Source: a virus. From it: DNA of 64,000 nucleotides. The notes beneath the pieces were generated by a model. That model searched no databases. It was not told the origin of the DNA and worked only from the letters and a program-made list of their open reading frames with translations. The stretch's first letter is position 1. The number at the start of each line of letters is the position of its first letter. The stretch covers positions 62,001-126,000 of the IMG/VR virus record IMGVR_UViG_3300035070_002626, one strand, 5' to 3'. Positions 55,258-63,302 of this stretch are shown here, one piece after another. Both the position numbers and the translations under genes were made by a program.

Positions 55258-55391
55258 TGTTTAAACGTTTTATCAAAGCAATGGAATATCGCTCATACTG
55301 CATGGCAATTAGAGAACTACGCAACAAAGGTTTGTACAGCGAAGCAAACCGTATCAGCGAATACAAACATGCAATGTACCCAACTTTCTAA
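55257..55391 (+). CDS. 44-aa small protein of the DUF1127 cluster
   Basis: ATG 55257 overlaps the stop of the previous gene. MFKRFIKAMEYRSYCMAIRE then LRNKGLYSEANRISEYKHAM; helical and basic, related in pattern to the RxLRxxGLYxEA tail of DUF1127-associated peptides. Three genes in tandem coupling. Confidence 0.6.
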   Translation: MFKRFIKAMEYRSYCMAIRELRNKGLYSEANRISEYKHAMYPTF

Positions 55392-55485
55392 TCAAGTAGC
55401 ATACATAATAAGAATATCCTAGCACCACAAATTTCTGTTAAATACTATAAATTACCAGTTTGTACATTATAAAATAGGAAAACAA

Positions 55486-55848
55486 ATGAAAAACGTATTA
55501 TTAACACTTGCAATCGCAGCAACATTTTCTACACCTGCTATAGCCGACAAGGCATTTAAAAAATGTGTCTCTTGTCACAGTATCGAAGAAGGTGGCAAAA
55601 ATAAAGTTGGGCCAAACCTTTGGAATATCATGAATCGCGGCACCGGAACTGCTGACTTTAAATACAGCAAAAAGTTTGCTACCTGGGCCGAAGAGAATCC
55701 ACAGTGGACCCCGGAGCTCATGGATGCGTGGCTAACTAACTCTAAGAAATTAGTTAAAGGCACCAAGATGAACTTCAAGGAGCGCAAAGAAGCCAAACGT
55801 GCTGACATTATTGATTATCTGACATCTATGGGTGAACAAGTTGATTAA
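55486..55848 (+). CDS. Periplasmic class I cytochrome c
   Basis: 120 residues. Signal peptide (LLTLAIAATFSTPAIAD), the haem site CVSCH (C27, C30, H31) and the distal ligand M95 (KGTKMNFKE). About 100 mature residues as in cytochrome c2-type proteins. It would accept host Ccm-attached haem and shuttle electrons to a terminal oxidase. Start behind AGGA. A phage-encoded cytochrome c is rare. Confidence 0.9.
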   Translation: MKNVLLTLAIAATFSTPAIADKAFKKCVSCHSIEEGGKNKVGPNLWNIMNRGTGTADFKYSKKFATWAEENPQWTPELMDAWLTNSKKLVKGTKMNFKERKEAKRADIIDYLTSMGEQVD

Positions 55849-56245
55849 AACACTTGTCAATAAAATCCCAGAGTTCTGTATGTCACATTGGTTGCTGAGG
55901 ATCCCCTTGGCAATCATTTTTATTCAACAAGGCTTAGACAAGATCCCAGTTGACATAGAAGTAGCAGAAGCATACGACCTACCTTATCTTGTGTGGTGGA
56001 CTGTTGCCTATGGTGAACTCGGTGCTGGAGTAGGGTTACTTGTTAGCGGAGCACTTATAAAGTATCTTAAAGAAATCAGCGATCTGTTAACACGATTTGC
56101 TGGCATCACTATTGCTAGTATTATGACTGGTGTTATTTGGATGGCAGAACCCGAAAGCGTGTCGGAAGTGCTACTAAATGACCATTTCCACGTTCTACTT
56201 TGGGTAGGTGGTATGTTCTTTGCACTTAGAGGCAACAGAACTTGA
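55832..56245 (+). CDS. DoxX-like membrane protein
   Basis: 137 residues with four membrane helices (LLRIPLAIIFIQQGLDKIP, LVWWTVAYGELGAGVGLLVS, FAGITIASIMTGVIWM). Starts with GTG, overlapping the cytochrome stop by 17 bases. DoxX relatives act in quinone, thiosulfate or redox functions. Pairing with cytochrome c suggests an electron-transfer module. Confidence 0.75.
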   Translation: MNKLIKTLVNKIPEFCMSHWLLRIPLAIIFIQQGLDKIPVDIEVAEAYDLPYLVWWTVAYGELGAGVGLLVSGALIKYLKEISDLLTRFAGITIASIMTGVIWMAEPESVSEVLLNDHFHVLLWVGGMFFALRGNRT

Positions 56246-56640
56246 ACAAAATTCAACAATGGGCAGACGAGTTGTCAATCTTCGACGATGTAATGGATCA
56301 GTATCAGTTGTTGATTGACATGGCCAAAAAACCTACATCACTGCCTGCGGAACTGAGAACAGATGATAAACTTGTAAGCGGGTGTATCAGCAGTATTTGG
56401 GTAGATGTAGGCACAGTTGATAATAAAACTAAAATTTATTACGACAGTGATGCTATGATTACAAAAGGTGTGACACATGTTGTCTGTGATTGTTTCAATG
56501 ATTTGCCACTAGACGAAGCCAAAAAGATTCAGCGTGGTGACTTTGAAGCATTATCATTAGAAGGCATCCTAAGCAGCAACAGACGCAACGGACTTGCAAG
56601 TTTGATTAGCACATTACAAACAAAGGTAGCAGCATTATAA
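56242..56640 (+). CDS. sufE: SufE Fe-S sulfur-acceptor protein
   Basis: 132 residues starting with TTG at 56242 and overlapping the DoxX-like stop. The active Cys48 lies in LVSGCISSIWV, with GDFEALSLEGILSSNRRNGL at the end, both SufE hallmarks. SufE takes sulfur from SufS cysteine desulfurase and passes it to SufB. Together with the phage IscA-type gene and ferredoxin this suggests boosted Fe-S assembly. Confidence 0.88.
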   Translation: MNKIQQWADELSIFDDVMDQYQLLIDMAKKPTSLPAELRTDDKLVSGCISSIWVDVGTVDNKTKIYYDSDAMITKGVTHVVCDCFNDLPLDEAKKIQRGDFEALSLEGILSSNRRNGLASLISTLQTKVAAL

Positions 56641-57779
56641 TGAATGACAAAATTTATCAAATCTTAAATAGAGAAGCAGCACGACAAGAATCGACAATAG
56701 AACTTATTGCAAGTGAAAACTTTGCTAGTCAAGCAGTTATGGATTTAGCAGGCAGTGTATTTACAAACAAGTATGCAGAAGGATATCCAGGCAAGCGTTA
56801 CTACAACGGTTGCGAGCATATGGATGAGATTGAAACACTTGCGATTGACACATTGTGTAACCTGTACGGAGCAAAGTTTGCAAACGTACAGCCACACTCA
56901 GGTGCTAATGCTAACACAGCAGTATATCAAGCACTAATGAAACCAGGTGATAAGATCCTTGGTATGGACCTAGCAAGCGGCGGCCATTTGTCGCACGGTG
57001 CTCCTGTTAATATTTCAGGTAAAGTTTATGAAGCTCATTCGTATGGCGTAAACAAAGAAGGTTGGTTAGATTATGAAAATATTCGTGATATAGCCGAGCG
57101 TGTTAAACCAAAAATGATTGTTGCCGGTGCTAGTGCTTATCCACGTGAAGTTGACTGGGCACAAATGCGCTATATTGCAAACGCTGTGGGTGCTTATCTA
57201 TTGGTTGACATGGCACATTATTCAGGATTGATTGCAGGCGGAGTGTATCCAAATCCAGTGCCCTATGCTGATGTAGTGACTAGTACAACACATAAAACAC
57301 TGCGTGGTCCACGTGGCGGTATTATCTTATGGAACAACGAAGAACTTACACGTAAGATTAATAGTGCTATCTTCCCTGGCACACAAGGTGGCCCGCTTAT
57401 GCACATCATTGCTGCCAAGGCACAGTGCTTTATTGAAGCAGACACACAAGACTATAAAAACTACGCACAGGCGGTTGTACGCAATGCTAAGGCTATGTGT
57501 GATGTGTTTAGACAGCGTGATTTGCCAGTACAAACAGGCGGCACTGACAGTCATATTATTCTTATGGATCTAAGTAACAGCAAGTATAGTGGCAGACAAG
57601 CCGCAGACTTACTAGAAGAAAATGGTATCACAGTAAACAAGAACGGTATACCAAATGATCCACGTAGCTTTGTAGAAACAAGTGGCATTCGTATTGGCAC
57701 AGCTGCCGAAACTACTCGTGGGCATGATGAAACGTGGTTTAGAAAATTAGCACATAAGATTGCAGATATACTAGAATGA
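56640..57779 (+). CDS. glyA: Serine hydroxymethyltransferase
   Basis: 379 residues. Conserved ESTIELIASENFAS start, YAEGYPGKRYYNGCEHMDEIE, PLP lysine K219 in VTSTTHKTLRGPRGG, and ETSGIRIGTAAETTRG. Makes glycine and 5,10-methylene-THF from serine for dTMP synthesis and methylation. About 40 residues shorter than bacterial GlyA (420), missing parts of the C-terminal domain and some loops but with intact active-site motifs. TAATG coupling to sufE. Confidence 0.92.
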   Translation: MNDKIYQILNREAARQESTIELIASENFASQAVMDLAGSVFTNKYAEGYPGKRYYNGCEHMDEIETLAIDTLCNLYGAKFANVQPHSGANANTAVYQALMKPGDKILGMDLASGGHLSHGAPVNISGKVYEAHSYGVNKEGWLDYENIRDIAERVKPKMIVAGASAYPREVDWAQMRYIANAVGAYLLVDMAHYSGLIAGGVYPNPVPYADVVTSTTHKTLRGPRGGIILWNNEELTRKINSAIFPGTQGGPLMHIIAAKAQCFIEADTQDYKNYAQAVVRNAKAMCDVFRQRDLPVQTGGTDSHIILMDLSNSKYSGRQAADLLEENGITVNKNGIPNDPRSFVETSGIRIGTAAETTRGHDETWFRKLAHKIADILE

Positions 57780-57853
57780 GCAAAACACAAAAAGACACCA
57801 AGCCCGACGATGAATTTAACGGCTGGCCGTTTAAAGGCCGTGAAAGTAAATGA
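57776..57853 (+). CDS. 25-aa peptide
   Basis: ATG 57776 overlaps the glyA stop (ATGA) and its TGA overlaps the next ATG (57850). MSKTQKDTKPDDEFNGWPFK then GRESK. Possible small coupling peptide; tentative. Confidence 0.4.
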   Translation: MSKTQKDTKPDDEFNGWPFKGRESK

Positions 57854-58059
57854 GCGGGCAACGGCGTTTTTTAAAAATGTGGGCAAGAACAGTCGGAATG
57901 CCAATAGGCATAACCGATGATGATAAACCAGAGTTTTTGCCTATTACACAAACTGATGTAAGGCGTGCATTAGCATTTAGAACCTTTTGGATTGTGTTAC
58001 ATGTTGTTACTTGTTGTGCTATTATAGCAGGTAATGGCCGAGCATTAGGATTGTGGTAG
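57850..58059 (+). CDS. Membrane protein conserved in marine phages
   Basis: 69 residues. FLKMWARTVGMPIGITDDDK then one membrane helix (FRTFWIVLHVVTCCAIIAGN). Conserved among cyanophage-type myoviruses; role unknown. Followed directly by a terminator hairpin. Confidence 0.7.
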   Translation: MSGQRRFLKMWARTVGMPIGITDDDKPEFLPITQTDVRRALAFRTFWIVLHVVTCCAIIAGNGRALGLW

Positions 58060-58098
58060 TGACGGAGCTGATCTGAACAAAAGCTCCGTCACTTTCTT
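58058..58098 (+). terminator. Strong terminator hairpin after the glyA block
   Basis: AGTGACGGAGCT (58058-58069) pairs perfectly with AGCTCCGTCACT (58082-58093), then TTCTTA. Separates convergent genes. Confidence 0.75.
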
Positions 58099-58104
58099 AT
58101 AGTA

Positions 58105-58338
58105 TTATCGCTTAGTATAGATTGAGTAAAGTACCCACACAGCAACTAGACCAACTAGTCCTTGCGCAGAAAATCCTGCTATGATACTTTGAACGTTTCC
58201 GATAACGTTGATATCTGGCCAGAACGGTACATTTGCGCCGCCTACTAGTACTTCAAGTACAATGCCTAGTGCAAGCAAGCTCACCGCTGCTTCAGTTAAG
58301 CCATTTGCCCAGCCTTTTACTTTATTTAAGATATCCAA
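58105..58338 (-). CDS. Two-helix membrane protein (holin candidate)
   Basis: 77 residues. VKGWANGLTEAAVSLLALGI then VLEVLVGG and a second pass (QGLVGLVAVWVLYSIYTKR) with a short basic tail. Widely conserved in T4-like marine phages and its topology fits a small holin, but this is not proven. No other holin was seen near the lysis cassette. Single gene read against its neighbours. Confidence 0.65.
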   Translation of the reverse strand: MDILNKVKGWANGLTEAAVSLLALGIVLEVLVGGANVPFWPDINVIGNVQSIIAGFSAQGLVGLVAVWVLYSIYTKR

Positions 58339-58478
58339 TGTTTATCTCCTTTCTGTTTATACTAACTAACCATACTTGTATAACTTTTTTTTGATTAGCA
58401 AGCTATTTAGGTCCGAAAATATGTACATTATAACGAGTATTTGATAAGTAATACAAAGCTAACAGAATTGGACATTTT

Positions 58479-60017
58479 ATGCGAGAATATTTAGATATTA
58501 TCACCGAAGGGGTGGGCCTAGCGAACCGTAAACCGGGAGAAAAATTTGCAAATCCTCAGGGAGATATATTAACGTTCCAAAGTTTAGACTTTTTTCCTGG
58601 AAAAGACTCATATGAGGATGAAGAAACAACCAACACTGCACTACTAGATTTGGGCGCACAGTTGGGAATTGACCCTCAAGAAATACAATGGGCAAATGCA
58701 CAAGGATCAAACAAAGCGTTTGGTATAGCAAGGTTTGTAGACGGTGCAGGCAAGGACTACTTAGTAGGTAGATGGTTTCAAAAAATTAATGCTAACAAAA
58801 CATTAAACAGATTTCCAAATGATTTGCCAGGCGGTTTTAAATATCAAAGTAAAGCGGCTGTTAAAGAAAATTCTGGATACAAACCTACCGAAATTCTTAC
58901 ACAATTACAGAATCAGACACCTGCTAGCATCGTAAAACAAATTGTTGCAAAATTTGGCGCAGACTCAGACGAAGTACGTGCTACTAATGCATTCATGGAA
59001 CAAGATTTTCCAATGAACATTCCACGTGGCGAAATGAATGCCGAAGCATTTACAAATTACTTTTGTGAAATACTACAGCCAATGGCACTTATTATGGGCA
59101 AAAATGTAGGCGGAAATGCAGACGAAGCAGAACAGATTTTCTTTGGTGGATCTGGATACAGTGATTGCACAATTAGTTTTAATGCAGGAACCACAGATGG
59201 ATTATTTGATAGCTTGTTAGTCAACCCTCAAGGCAAACAAATTAAGATATCAAGTAAAGCCGCTGCCGGGGCAAATGCTAGTATTGTTAACTTGCTGAAA
59301 AGTGTACAAGACATGCGCACTGCACCTGCTGGACAGAAATTGTTAAAACAATATGCTGAAGCAGTTAGTATTATGGAAATTATCAAGAACGGCGGACACA
59401 CAGATGGATGCCTAAATCTTGCCATTGCACTAGACTTTATCTCGCCAGAAGAAAAGCAACAAGTAAAATCATTAGCCGGTATGGGACCAGATGACGATGT
59501 AATGAGTGTGATTACCAGCGATAAACTACAAGGTCTATACAATGGTCGTAATGCTCGCGACATGAGCCGCATTATTCCAATCGAACACATGTTGGCTTCT
59601 ATTGCATACCCAATTGCTGAAATTGTAAACACCGAAACAGACTTTGGCGAAGCAGCAAGTGCAATATTAAATCATAGTGCATTGGTACAGATGTACACAC
59701 TGAGTAGTAATAGCGACGACACTATTAACGTCAATGATTTCCAATGTGTGTATCCAAGTAACACAGTTACTGGTGTGCTTATGAGAGCTGATAAAACATA
59801 TATGAGTACACAAGGCAAGGGAAACTTTGTGTTTAAAATTCTCAAAAATGGTGCCAGTGATGCTGAAACAGAAATTGCTGATGTTAGCACAGATATTCCA
59901 AATACACAGCCAGTAAAGAAAAAGGCTGCGCCTGGACAAACTACTAGTAATGTCAAAGCACAGCCTCGGGGAGGGGACCTGGATAACAAGTCCCTAGGGC
60001 GTGAACGTAGAACTTAG
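58479..60017 (+). CDS. Large protein with capsid-targeting-like N-terminus
   Basis: 512 residues. MREYLDIITEGVG lines up with the T4 internal-protein leader MKTYQEFIAEA: aromatic at 4, hydrophobic at 7-8, Glu at 10, and an ITE cleavage rule. No known domain was identified; there are helix-rich segments, several Asn/Gly loops (SKAAAGANASIVNLL), and a Lys/Gln-rich disordered tail (from about 480). T4 proteins with this leader are packaged in the head and injected, e.g. IPI, an anti-restriction protein. Inferred injected factor. Confidence 0.7.
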   Translation: MREYLDIITEGVGLANRKPGEKFANPQGDILTFQSLDFFPGKDSYEDEETTNTALLDLGAQLGIDPQEIQWANAQGSNKAFGIARFVDGAGKDYLVGRWFQKINANKTLNRFPNDLPGGFKYQSKAAVKENSGYKPTEILTQLQNQTPASIVKQIVAKFGADSDEVRATNAFMEQDFPMNIPRGEMNAEAFTNYFCEILQPMALIMGKNVGGNADEAEQIFFGGSGYSDCTISFNAGTTDGLFDSLLVNPQGKQIKISSKAAAGANASIVNLLKSVQDMRTAPAGQKLLKQYAEAVSIMEIIKNGGHTDGCLNLAIALDFISPEEKQQVKSLAGMGPDDDVMSVITSDKLQGLYNGRNARDMSRIIPIEHMLASIAYPIAEIVNTETDFGEAASAILNHSALVQMYTLSSNSDDTINVNDFQCVYPSNTVTGVLMRADKTYMSTQGKGNFVFKILKNGASDAETEIADVSTDIPNTQPVKKKAAPGQTTSNVKAQPRGGDLDNKSLGRERRT

Positions 60018-61072
60018 AGGCATTGTTTCTGGTTCACAACCTGTAGTTTTGGATTTCCTAAATTGTTGAGTTGATCGGCACTAACTGTGACAGCAATGCT
60101 AGATTGTAATTCTAGCCAACTGTTGATTACAACTCCTTGGCCAGTTGGCTGAATCATTTTAGTAGCGGGCATATTGGTACCTTGGGTGAGTCCACTCAAT
60201 TCGGGTATGTTGTAACACCCAGCAGTAAGATTTCCAAATGTTAGCAACAATTGTGGCCCTGGCGATGTTAACCCTTGCACAAGACGCTGACCACGTATGT
60301 TGTCAAATCTATGATAAGTTCCGTTTTTGTTGCTGGATCTAGTTTTTAACTGTGCCCAGTATGTTGCATTTGTTGTATTTCTACCGGTGGTTTCTAATAC
60401 TTCTGCGATAGCAGCAACATAGTCTTTGTTCCACTTAACAGAAAAATTTACATTTAATATCATATTTCGATCAGCATCAACATTGTAGCCTGCTTTGCCT
60501 ATTGCAACATCAAATGCTCGTTGAGGATATGCTCTTAATATCAGATCGATTAACTTGTCACCGGCTGCATTTTCTTCTTGATAACTTTCAAACATAGTAG
60601 AAATTCGATTGCCGTCAAGCTCTCCAGTGCTGCGAGATTTTCCAAACGCACGATCAGCAACAGCATTACCTTGTACACTAACATTCATAGTCAGTTGTGT
60701 GCTGTTTGTTGTATTTTCTTTGCTTGTTATCTCATAGTCGTGTATCCAACCTGAGCTGTAATTAAGCAGTTCATGATAGCTAAGATCTCTATCTTTGCCA
60801 GTGCCAGATGTTTCGCTATCACTGACAACAATTGATCCAACTGCGTCATTGATTGCTTTTGCAAAACAATTGTTACGAGCAGCTTGTTCGTCAACACCAG
60901 TGCATTGCACACGCACCTTGTATACTTTTTCACGTTTTGTTGTTAGCCATCTACCTGCAACAAGTATAATTGCAGCAGGGCTTGGTTGCAGCAGGATTGA
61001 AACACTATTAGCAGTCACTGGGGTGGTAAAAATACACCCCAGTAATGCCATTGTGGTTAACACACGTTGCAC
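60014..61072 (-). CDS. Secreted FlgT-like/LPP20-associated protein
   Basis: 352 residues from GTG 61072 coupled to the upstream stop. Signal peptide (LTTMALLGCIFTTPVTANS), then VRVQCTGVDEQAARNNCFAK and AINDAVGSIVVSDSE, which resemble the N-terminal SHS2-like domain of FlgT/LPP20 periplasmic proteins. A later Thr/Asn-rich region. Pairs with the LPP20-like gene. Phage role unknown. Confidence 0.7.
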   Translation of the reverse strand: MQRVLTTMALLGCIFTTPVTANSVSILLQPSPAAIILVAGRWLTTKREKVYKVRVQCTGVDEQAARNNCFAKAINDAVGSIVVSDSETSGTGKDRDLSYHELLNYSSGWIHDYEITSKENTTNSTQLTMNVSVQGNAVADRAFGKSRSTGELDGNRISTMFESYQEENAAGDKLIDLILRAYPQRAFDVAIGKAGYNVDADRNMILNVNFSVKWNKDYVAAIAEVLETTGRNTTNATYWAQLKTRSSNKNGTYHRFDNIRGQRLVQGLTSPGPQLLLTFGNLTAGCYNIPELSGLTQGTNMPATKMIQPTGQGVVINSWLELQSSIAVTVSADQLNNLGNPKLQVVNQKQCL

Positions 61073-61710
61073 TAGTACAATGCCATAGTTTTACGAATGT
61101 CCGCTGCTATTTCAGCGTCATCTTCACTCCAAACATACTTGGCAACATACAAGCGCCCATCGTCGATGACTTTATCACTTTTTTTGCGTACACCAACTAA
61201 ACGTCCAGATGCTACAATAGTAGTAATTGTATCAGCAACAGTTTCATCTAGTCGTGTAGCAATACGTCGACTTGTGTTGTCTTCTTTAGTGCCGTGTGCT
61301 TCATCATCTTGTACTTCGGCTGTTAGTTGTTCGCTGGTAAAATTATTTTCGATACCATTAAGTGCATTGTCTCGAGAGTTTTCAATACTCTTAGCAAGAA
61401 TCTTTACACTTCGATTGCTGTCAATTTGTTCGCCAAACACAAACTTAACCAACTTTTCTTTAGCATCTGCTTCAGCAAGTACAGCTGGATTTGATTTCCA
61501 AGCCGCTGCGACTCCATACACTTCGATGCTTTTTAAATTGCCGAATACTGTGTAGTTCAACACAACACCCTGGTCTTTGTATTCTGTTGTGATCACTTGA
61601 TCTGCAACAGGTGTTTCGTTGCCTTGAGCTTGTCTCATGCCCAATGGACTTGATGAACAGGCACTTAACAATGTACCTGCCAACATCATAGTAATTAATG
61701 TGCGCTTCAT
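61072..61710 (-). CDS. LPP20-like outer-membrane lipoprotein
   Basis: 212 residues. Lipobox LAGTLLSAC, then a domain with IEVYGVAAAWKSNPAVLAEA and DAKEKLVKFVFGEQI, the pattern of LPP20-type lipoproteins. ATGA overlap with the small gene upstream and TAGTG coupling to the FlgT-like gene. Periplasmic/outer-membrane complex inferred. Confidence 0.72.
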   Translation of the reverse strand: MKRTLITMMLAGTLLSACSSSPLGMRQAQGNETPVADQVITTEYKDQGVVLNYTVFGNLKSIEVYGVAAAWKSNPAVLAEADAKEKLVKFVFGEQIDSNRSVKILAKSIENSRDNALNGIENNFTSEQLTAEVQDDEAHGTKEDNTSRRIATRLDETVADTITTIVASGRLVGVRKKSDKVIDDGRLYVAKYVWSEDDAEIAADIRKTMALY

Positions 61711-61874
61711 GATTTGCCTCCAAATTCTTGACGCTTATCCCAACTGCGCACTAAAGCCCACTCGCCACTGTTACTAAGTTTAGCGTGGCGAGCACGTGAC
61801 TCTTCTTCTGTCAATCCTGACATGTAAAAGTAGTCTTTGTTCTCACCGTAGTTTCTTGCTTCAATTGCCCACAT
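61707..61874 (-). CDS. 55-aa early protein
   Basis: ATG 61874 with AAGGA. MWAIEARNYGENKDYFYMSG then EESRARHAKLSNSGEWALVR. A small mixed protein leading the LPP20/FlgT-like operon. Unknown. Confidence 0.65.
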   Translation of the reverse strand: MWAIEARNYGENKDYFYMSGLTEEESRARHAKLSNSGEWALVRSWDKRQEFGGKS

Positions 61875-61903
61875 GGGATATCCTTTCGTTTAACTTACAA
61901 TAC

Positions 61904-61932
61904 AATATAACACAACTGTATTCAAGTGTCAA
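61904..61932 (-). promoter_or_regulatory. Early sigma70 promoter TTGACA-17-TATATT
   Basis: -35 at 61927-61932, -10 at 61904-61909. Heads the 61874-60014 operon. Confidence 0.7.
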
Positions 61933-62177
61933 CCGTTTTTATCGATCTGGCTGCATGACACGCTGTTTAGTTCAACTGTATACTCATCTTTGAGCATGCC
62001 TTGAAATGTGCGCAGACCTTTTCCTCGAATCAATGCTCCATAGTTTTTAAGGAAACGGTTGCATTTTGCTTCAGTTGAGAAGCTCCTACTGTATACGTTA
62101 ACGACTTCGTCGAGCTGTGCTCCGTCGGGTGCTGTAATAGAAAGACTAAACAACAACATGAATGTAGCGGTTGACAT
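61929..62177 (-). CDS. Small secreted Cys protein
   Basis: 82 residues behind a strong AGGAGGT. MSTATFMLLFSLSITAPDGA is a signal-like N-terminus; mature part has three cysteines and a helix (STEAKCNRFLKNYGALI). Likely periplasmic. Unknown function. Confidence 0.65.
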   Translation of the reverse strand: MSTATFMLLFSLSITAPDGAQLDEVVNVYSRSFSTEAKCNRFLKNYGALIRGKGLRTFQGMLKDEYTVELNSVSCSQIDKNG

Positions 62178-62209
62178 GATTACCTCCTGATTATATTAAC
62201 TACACCACT

Positions 62210-62237
62210 AATATAGCATATATCAAAATATTGTCAA
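62210..62237 (-). promoter_or_regulatory. Early sigma70 promoter TTGACA-16-TATATT
   Basis: -35 at 62232-62237, -10 at 62210-62215. Drives the secreted protein at 62177. Confidence 0.65.
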
Positions 62238-62274
62238 CCGAATTATGTCTTATGGATGTTACTGAAAGGTATAC

Positions 62275-62282
62275 GATAAATA
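62275..62282 (+). promoter_or_regulatory. Late promoter box GATAAATA (plus strand)
   Basis: Predicted +1 near 62288, then 22 nt of leader with AGGAG before the TTG start of the lipase gene. Confidence 0.55.
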
Positions 62283-62309
62283 ATATAATAACAATATAGG
62301 AGTTTTATT

Positions 62310-63104
62310 TTGAGTACCCCATCGAGTATTAATGCATTGCATTGCAAACAACGTAGTTTGTTAATGGCTAAGTTGTCTCGTATTTCTTACTTTGATGTAA
62401 AAACAGCAACCAAGGAAGCAAGAAAATTGGGGTTTACTACAGTAGAGTTTTACGATAAAGACGGAGCACAAGCATATCGCTTTATGAATAAAACGGACCT
62501 GGTTATTGCATGCCGAGGTACACAACCCAGCGAGTTTAATGATATCAAAGCAGACTTAAAAGCAATGCCGGTTCTTGCAGAAACAGTTAGCAGGGTGCAC
62601 AGAGGATTTAAAAAGGAAGTCGACGACCTTTGGCCAATGATACAAGAAGATTTGTTGCGCAAAACAAATTTAGACAAAACTCTTTGGTTCTGTGGACATA
62701 GTTTGGGAGCAGCAATGGCTACTATCATGGCTAGCCGTTGTGTGCACAATATAGAACTAAATGATCCAGCCGAACTACACACATTTGGTAGCCCGCGAGT
62801 AGGCTGGCGCAAGTATGTTAAGAGTCTAGGTGTAGTACATCATCGCTGGAAGAACAATAATGACATTGTCACTACTGTTCCTCTTGCTATTATGGGATAT
62901 GTGCATCATGGTAATCTATATTATCTCAATGCCTACGGACGAGTGCGTACACCCACTGGATGGCAATTAATCAAAGACAAATGGCGTGGCATTTGCATGG
63001 GTCTAAAACAAGGTAAAATAGACAACTTTAGTGATCATTCGATTGATGAGTACGTCAAATACATACAACGCCATATTGAATGGTTACCAAATAAAAATGA
63101 TTAA
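62310..63104 (+). CDS. Class 3 lipase-like alpha/beta hydrolase
   Basis: 264 residues starting with TTG at 62310. Nucleophile Ser131 in GHSLGAAMA (G129 to G133), acid in NNDIVTTVP and His in FSDHSIDEY form the triad. No signal peptide, so it would act in the cytoplasm or from the virion. The tail adhesin at 28.8 kb carries a related GHSLG module. Substrate is probably a phospholipid or glyceride ester. Confidence 0.85.
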   Translation: MSTPSSINALHCKQRSLLMAKLSRISYFDVKTATKEARKLGFTTVEFYDKDGAQAYRFMNKTDLVIACRGTQPSEFNDIKADLKAMPVLAETVSRVHRGFKKEVDDLWPMIQEDLLRKTNLDKTLWFCGHSLGAAMATIMASRCVHNIELNDPAELHTFGSPRVGWRKYVKSLGVVHHRWKNNNDIVTTVPLAIMGYVHHGNLYYLNAYGRVRTPTGWQLIKDKWRGICMGLKQGKIDNFSDHSIDEYVKYIQRHIEWLPNKND

Positions 63105-63280
63105 GATTCAGCTTTAACTGCTAACTTTGCAATTCTGTAACTCAGTCTAGCAGCATTACGGCGAGCAGATCGATATTCTTCTGCAGGACGGATACCACCT
63201 TTTGACCGTGCATACCCGTGCATAAAATCTCCTACTTTAGTAAATTTATCTTTGTGAATGTGTCCAGTACCTTTGTACAT
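63101..63280 (-). CDS. 59-aa basic protein
   Basis: ATG 63280 with AAAGGAG. MYKGTGHIHKDKFTKVGDFM then YRSARRNAARLSYRIAKLAV. Arg/Lys-rich helix suggests nucleic-acid binding. Its stop overlaps the end of the convergent lipase gene by 3 bases. Confidence 0.6.
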   Translation of the reverse strand: MYKGTGHIHKDKFTKVGDFMHGYARSKGGIRPAEEYRSARRNAARLSYRIAKLAVKAES

Positions 63281-63302
63281 GTTAGTCTCCTTTGATTAAA
63301 TT

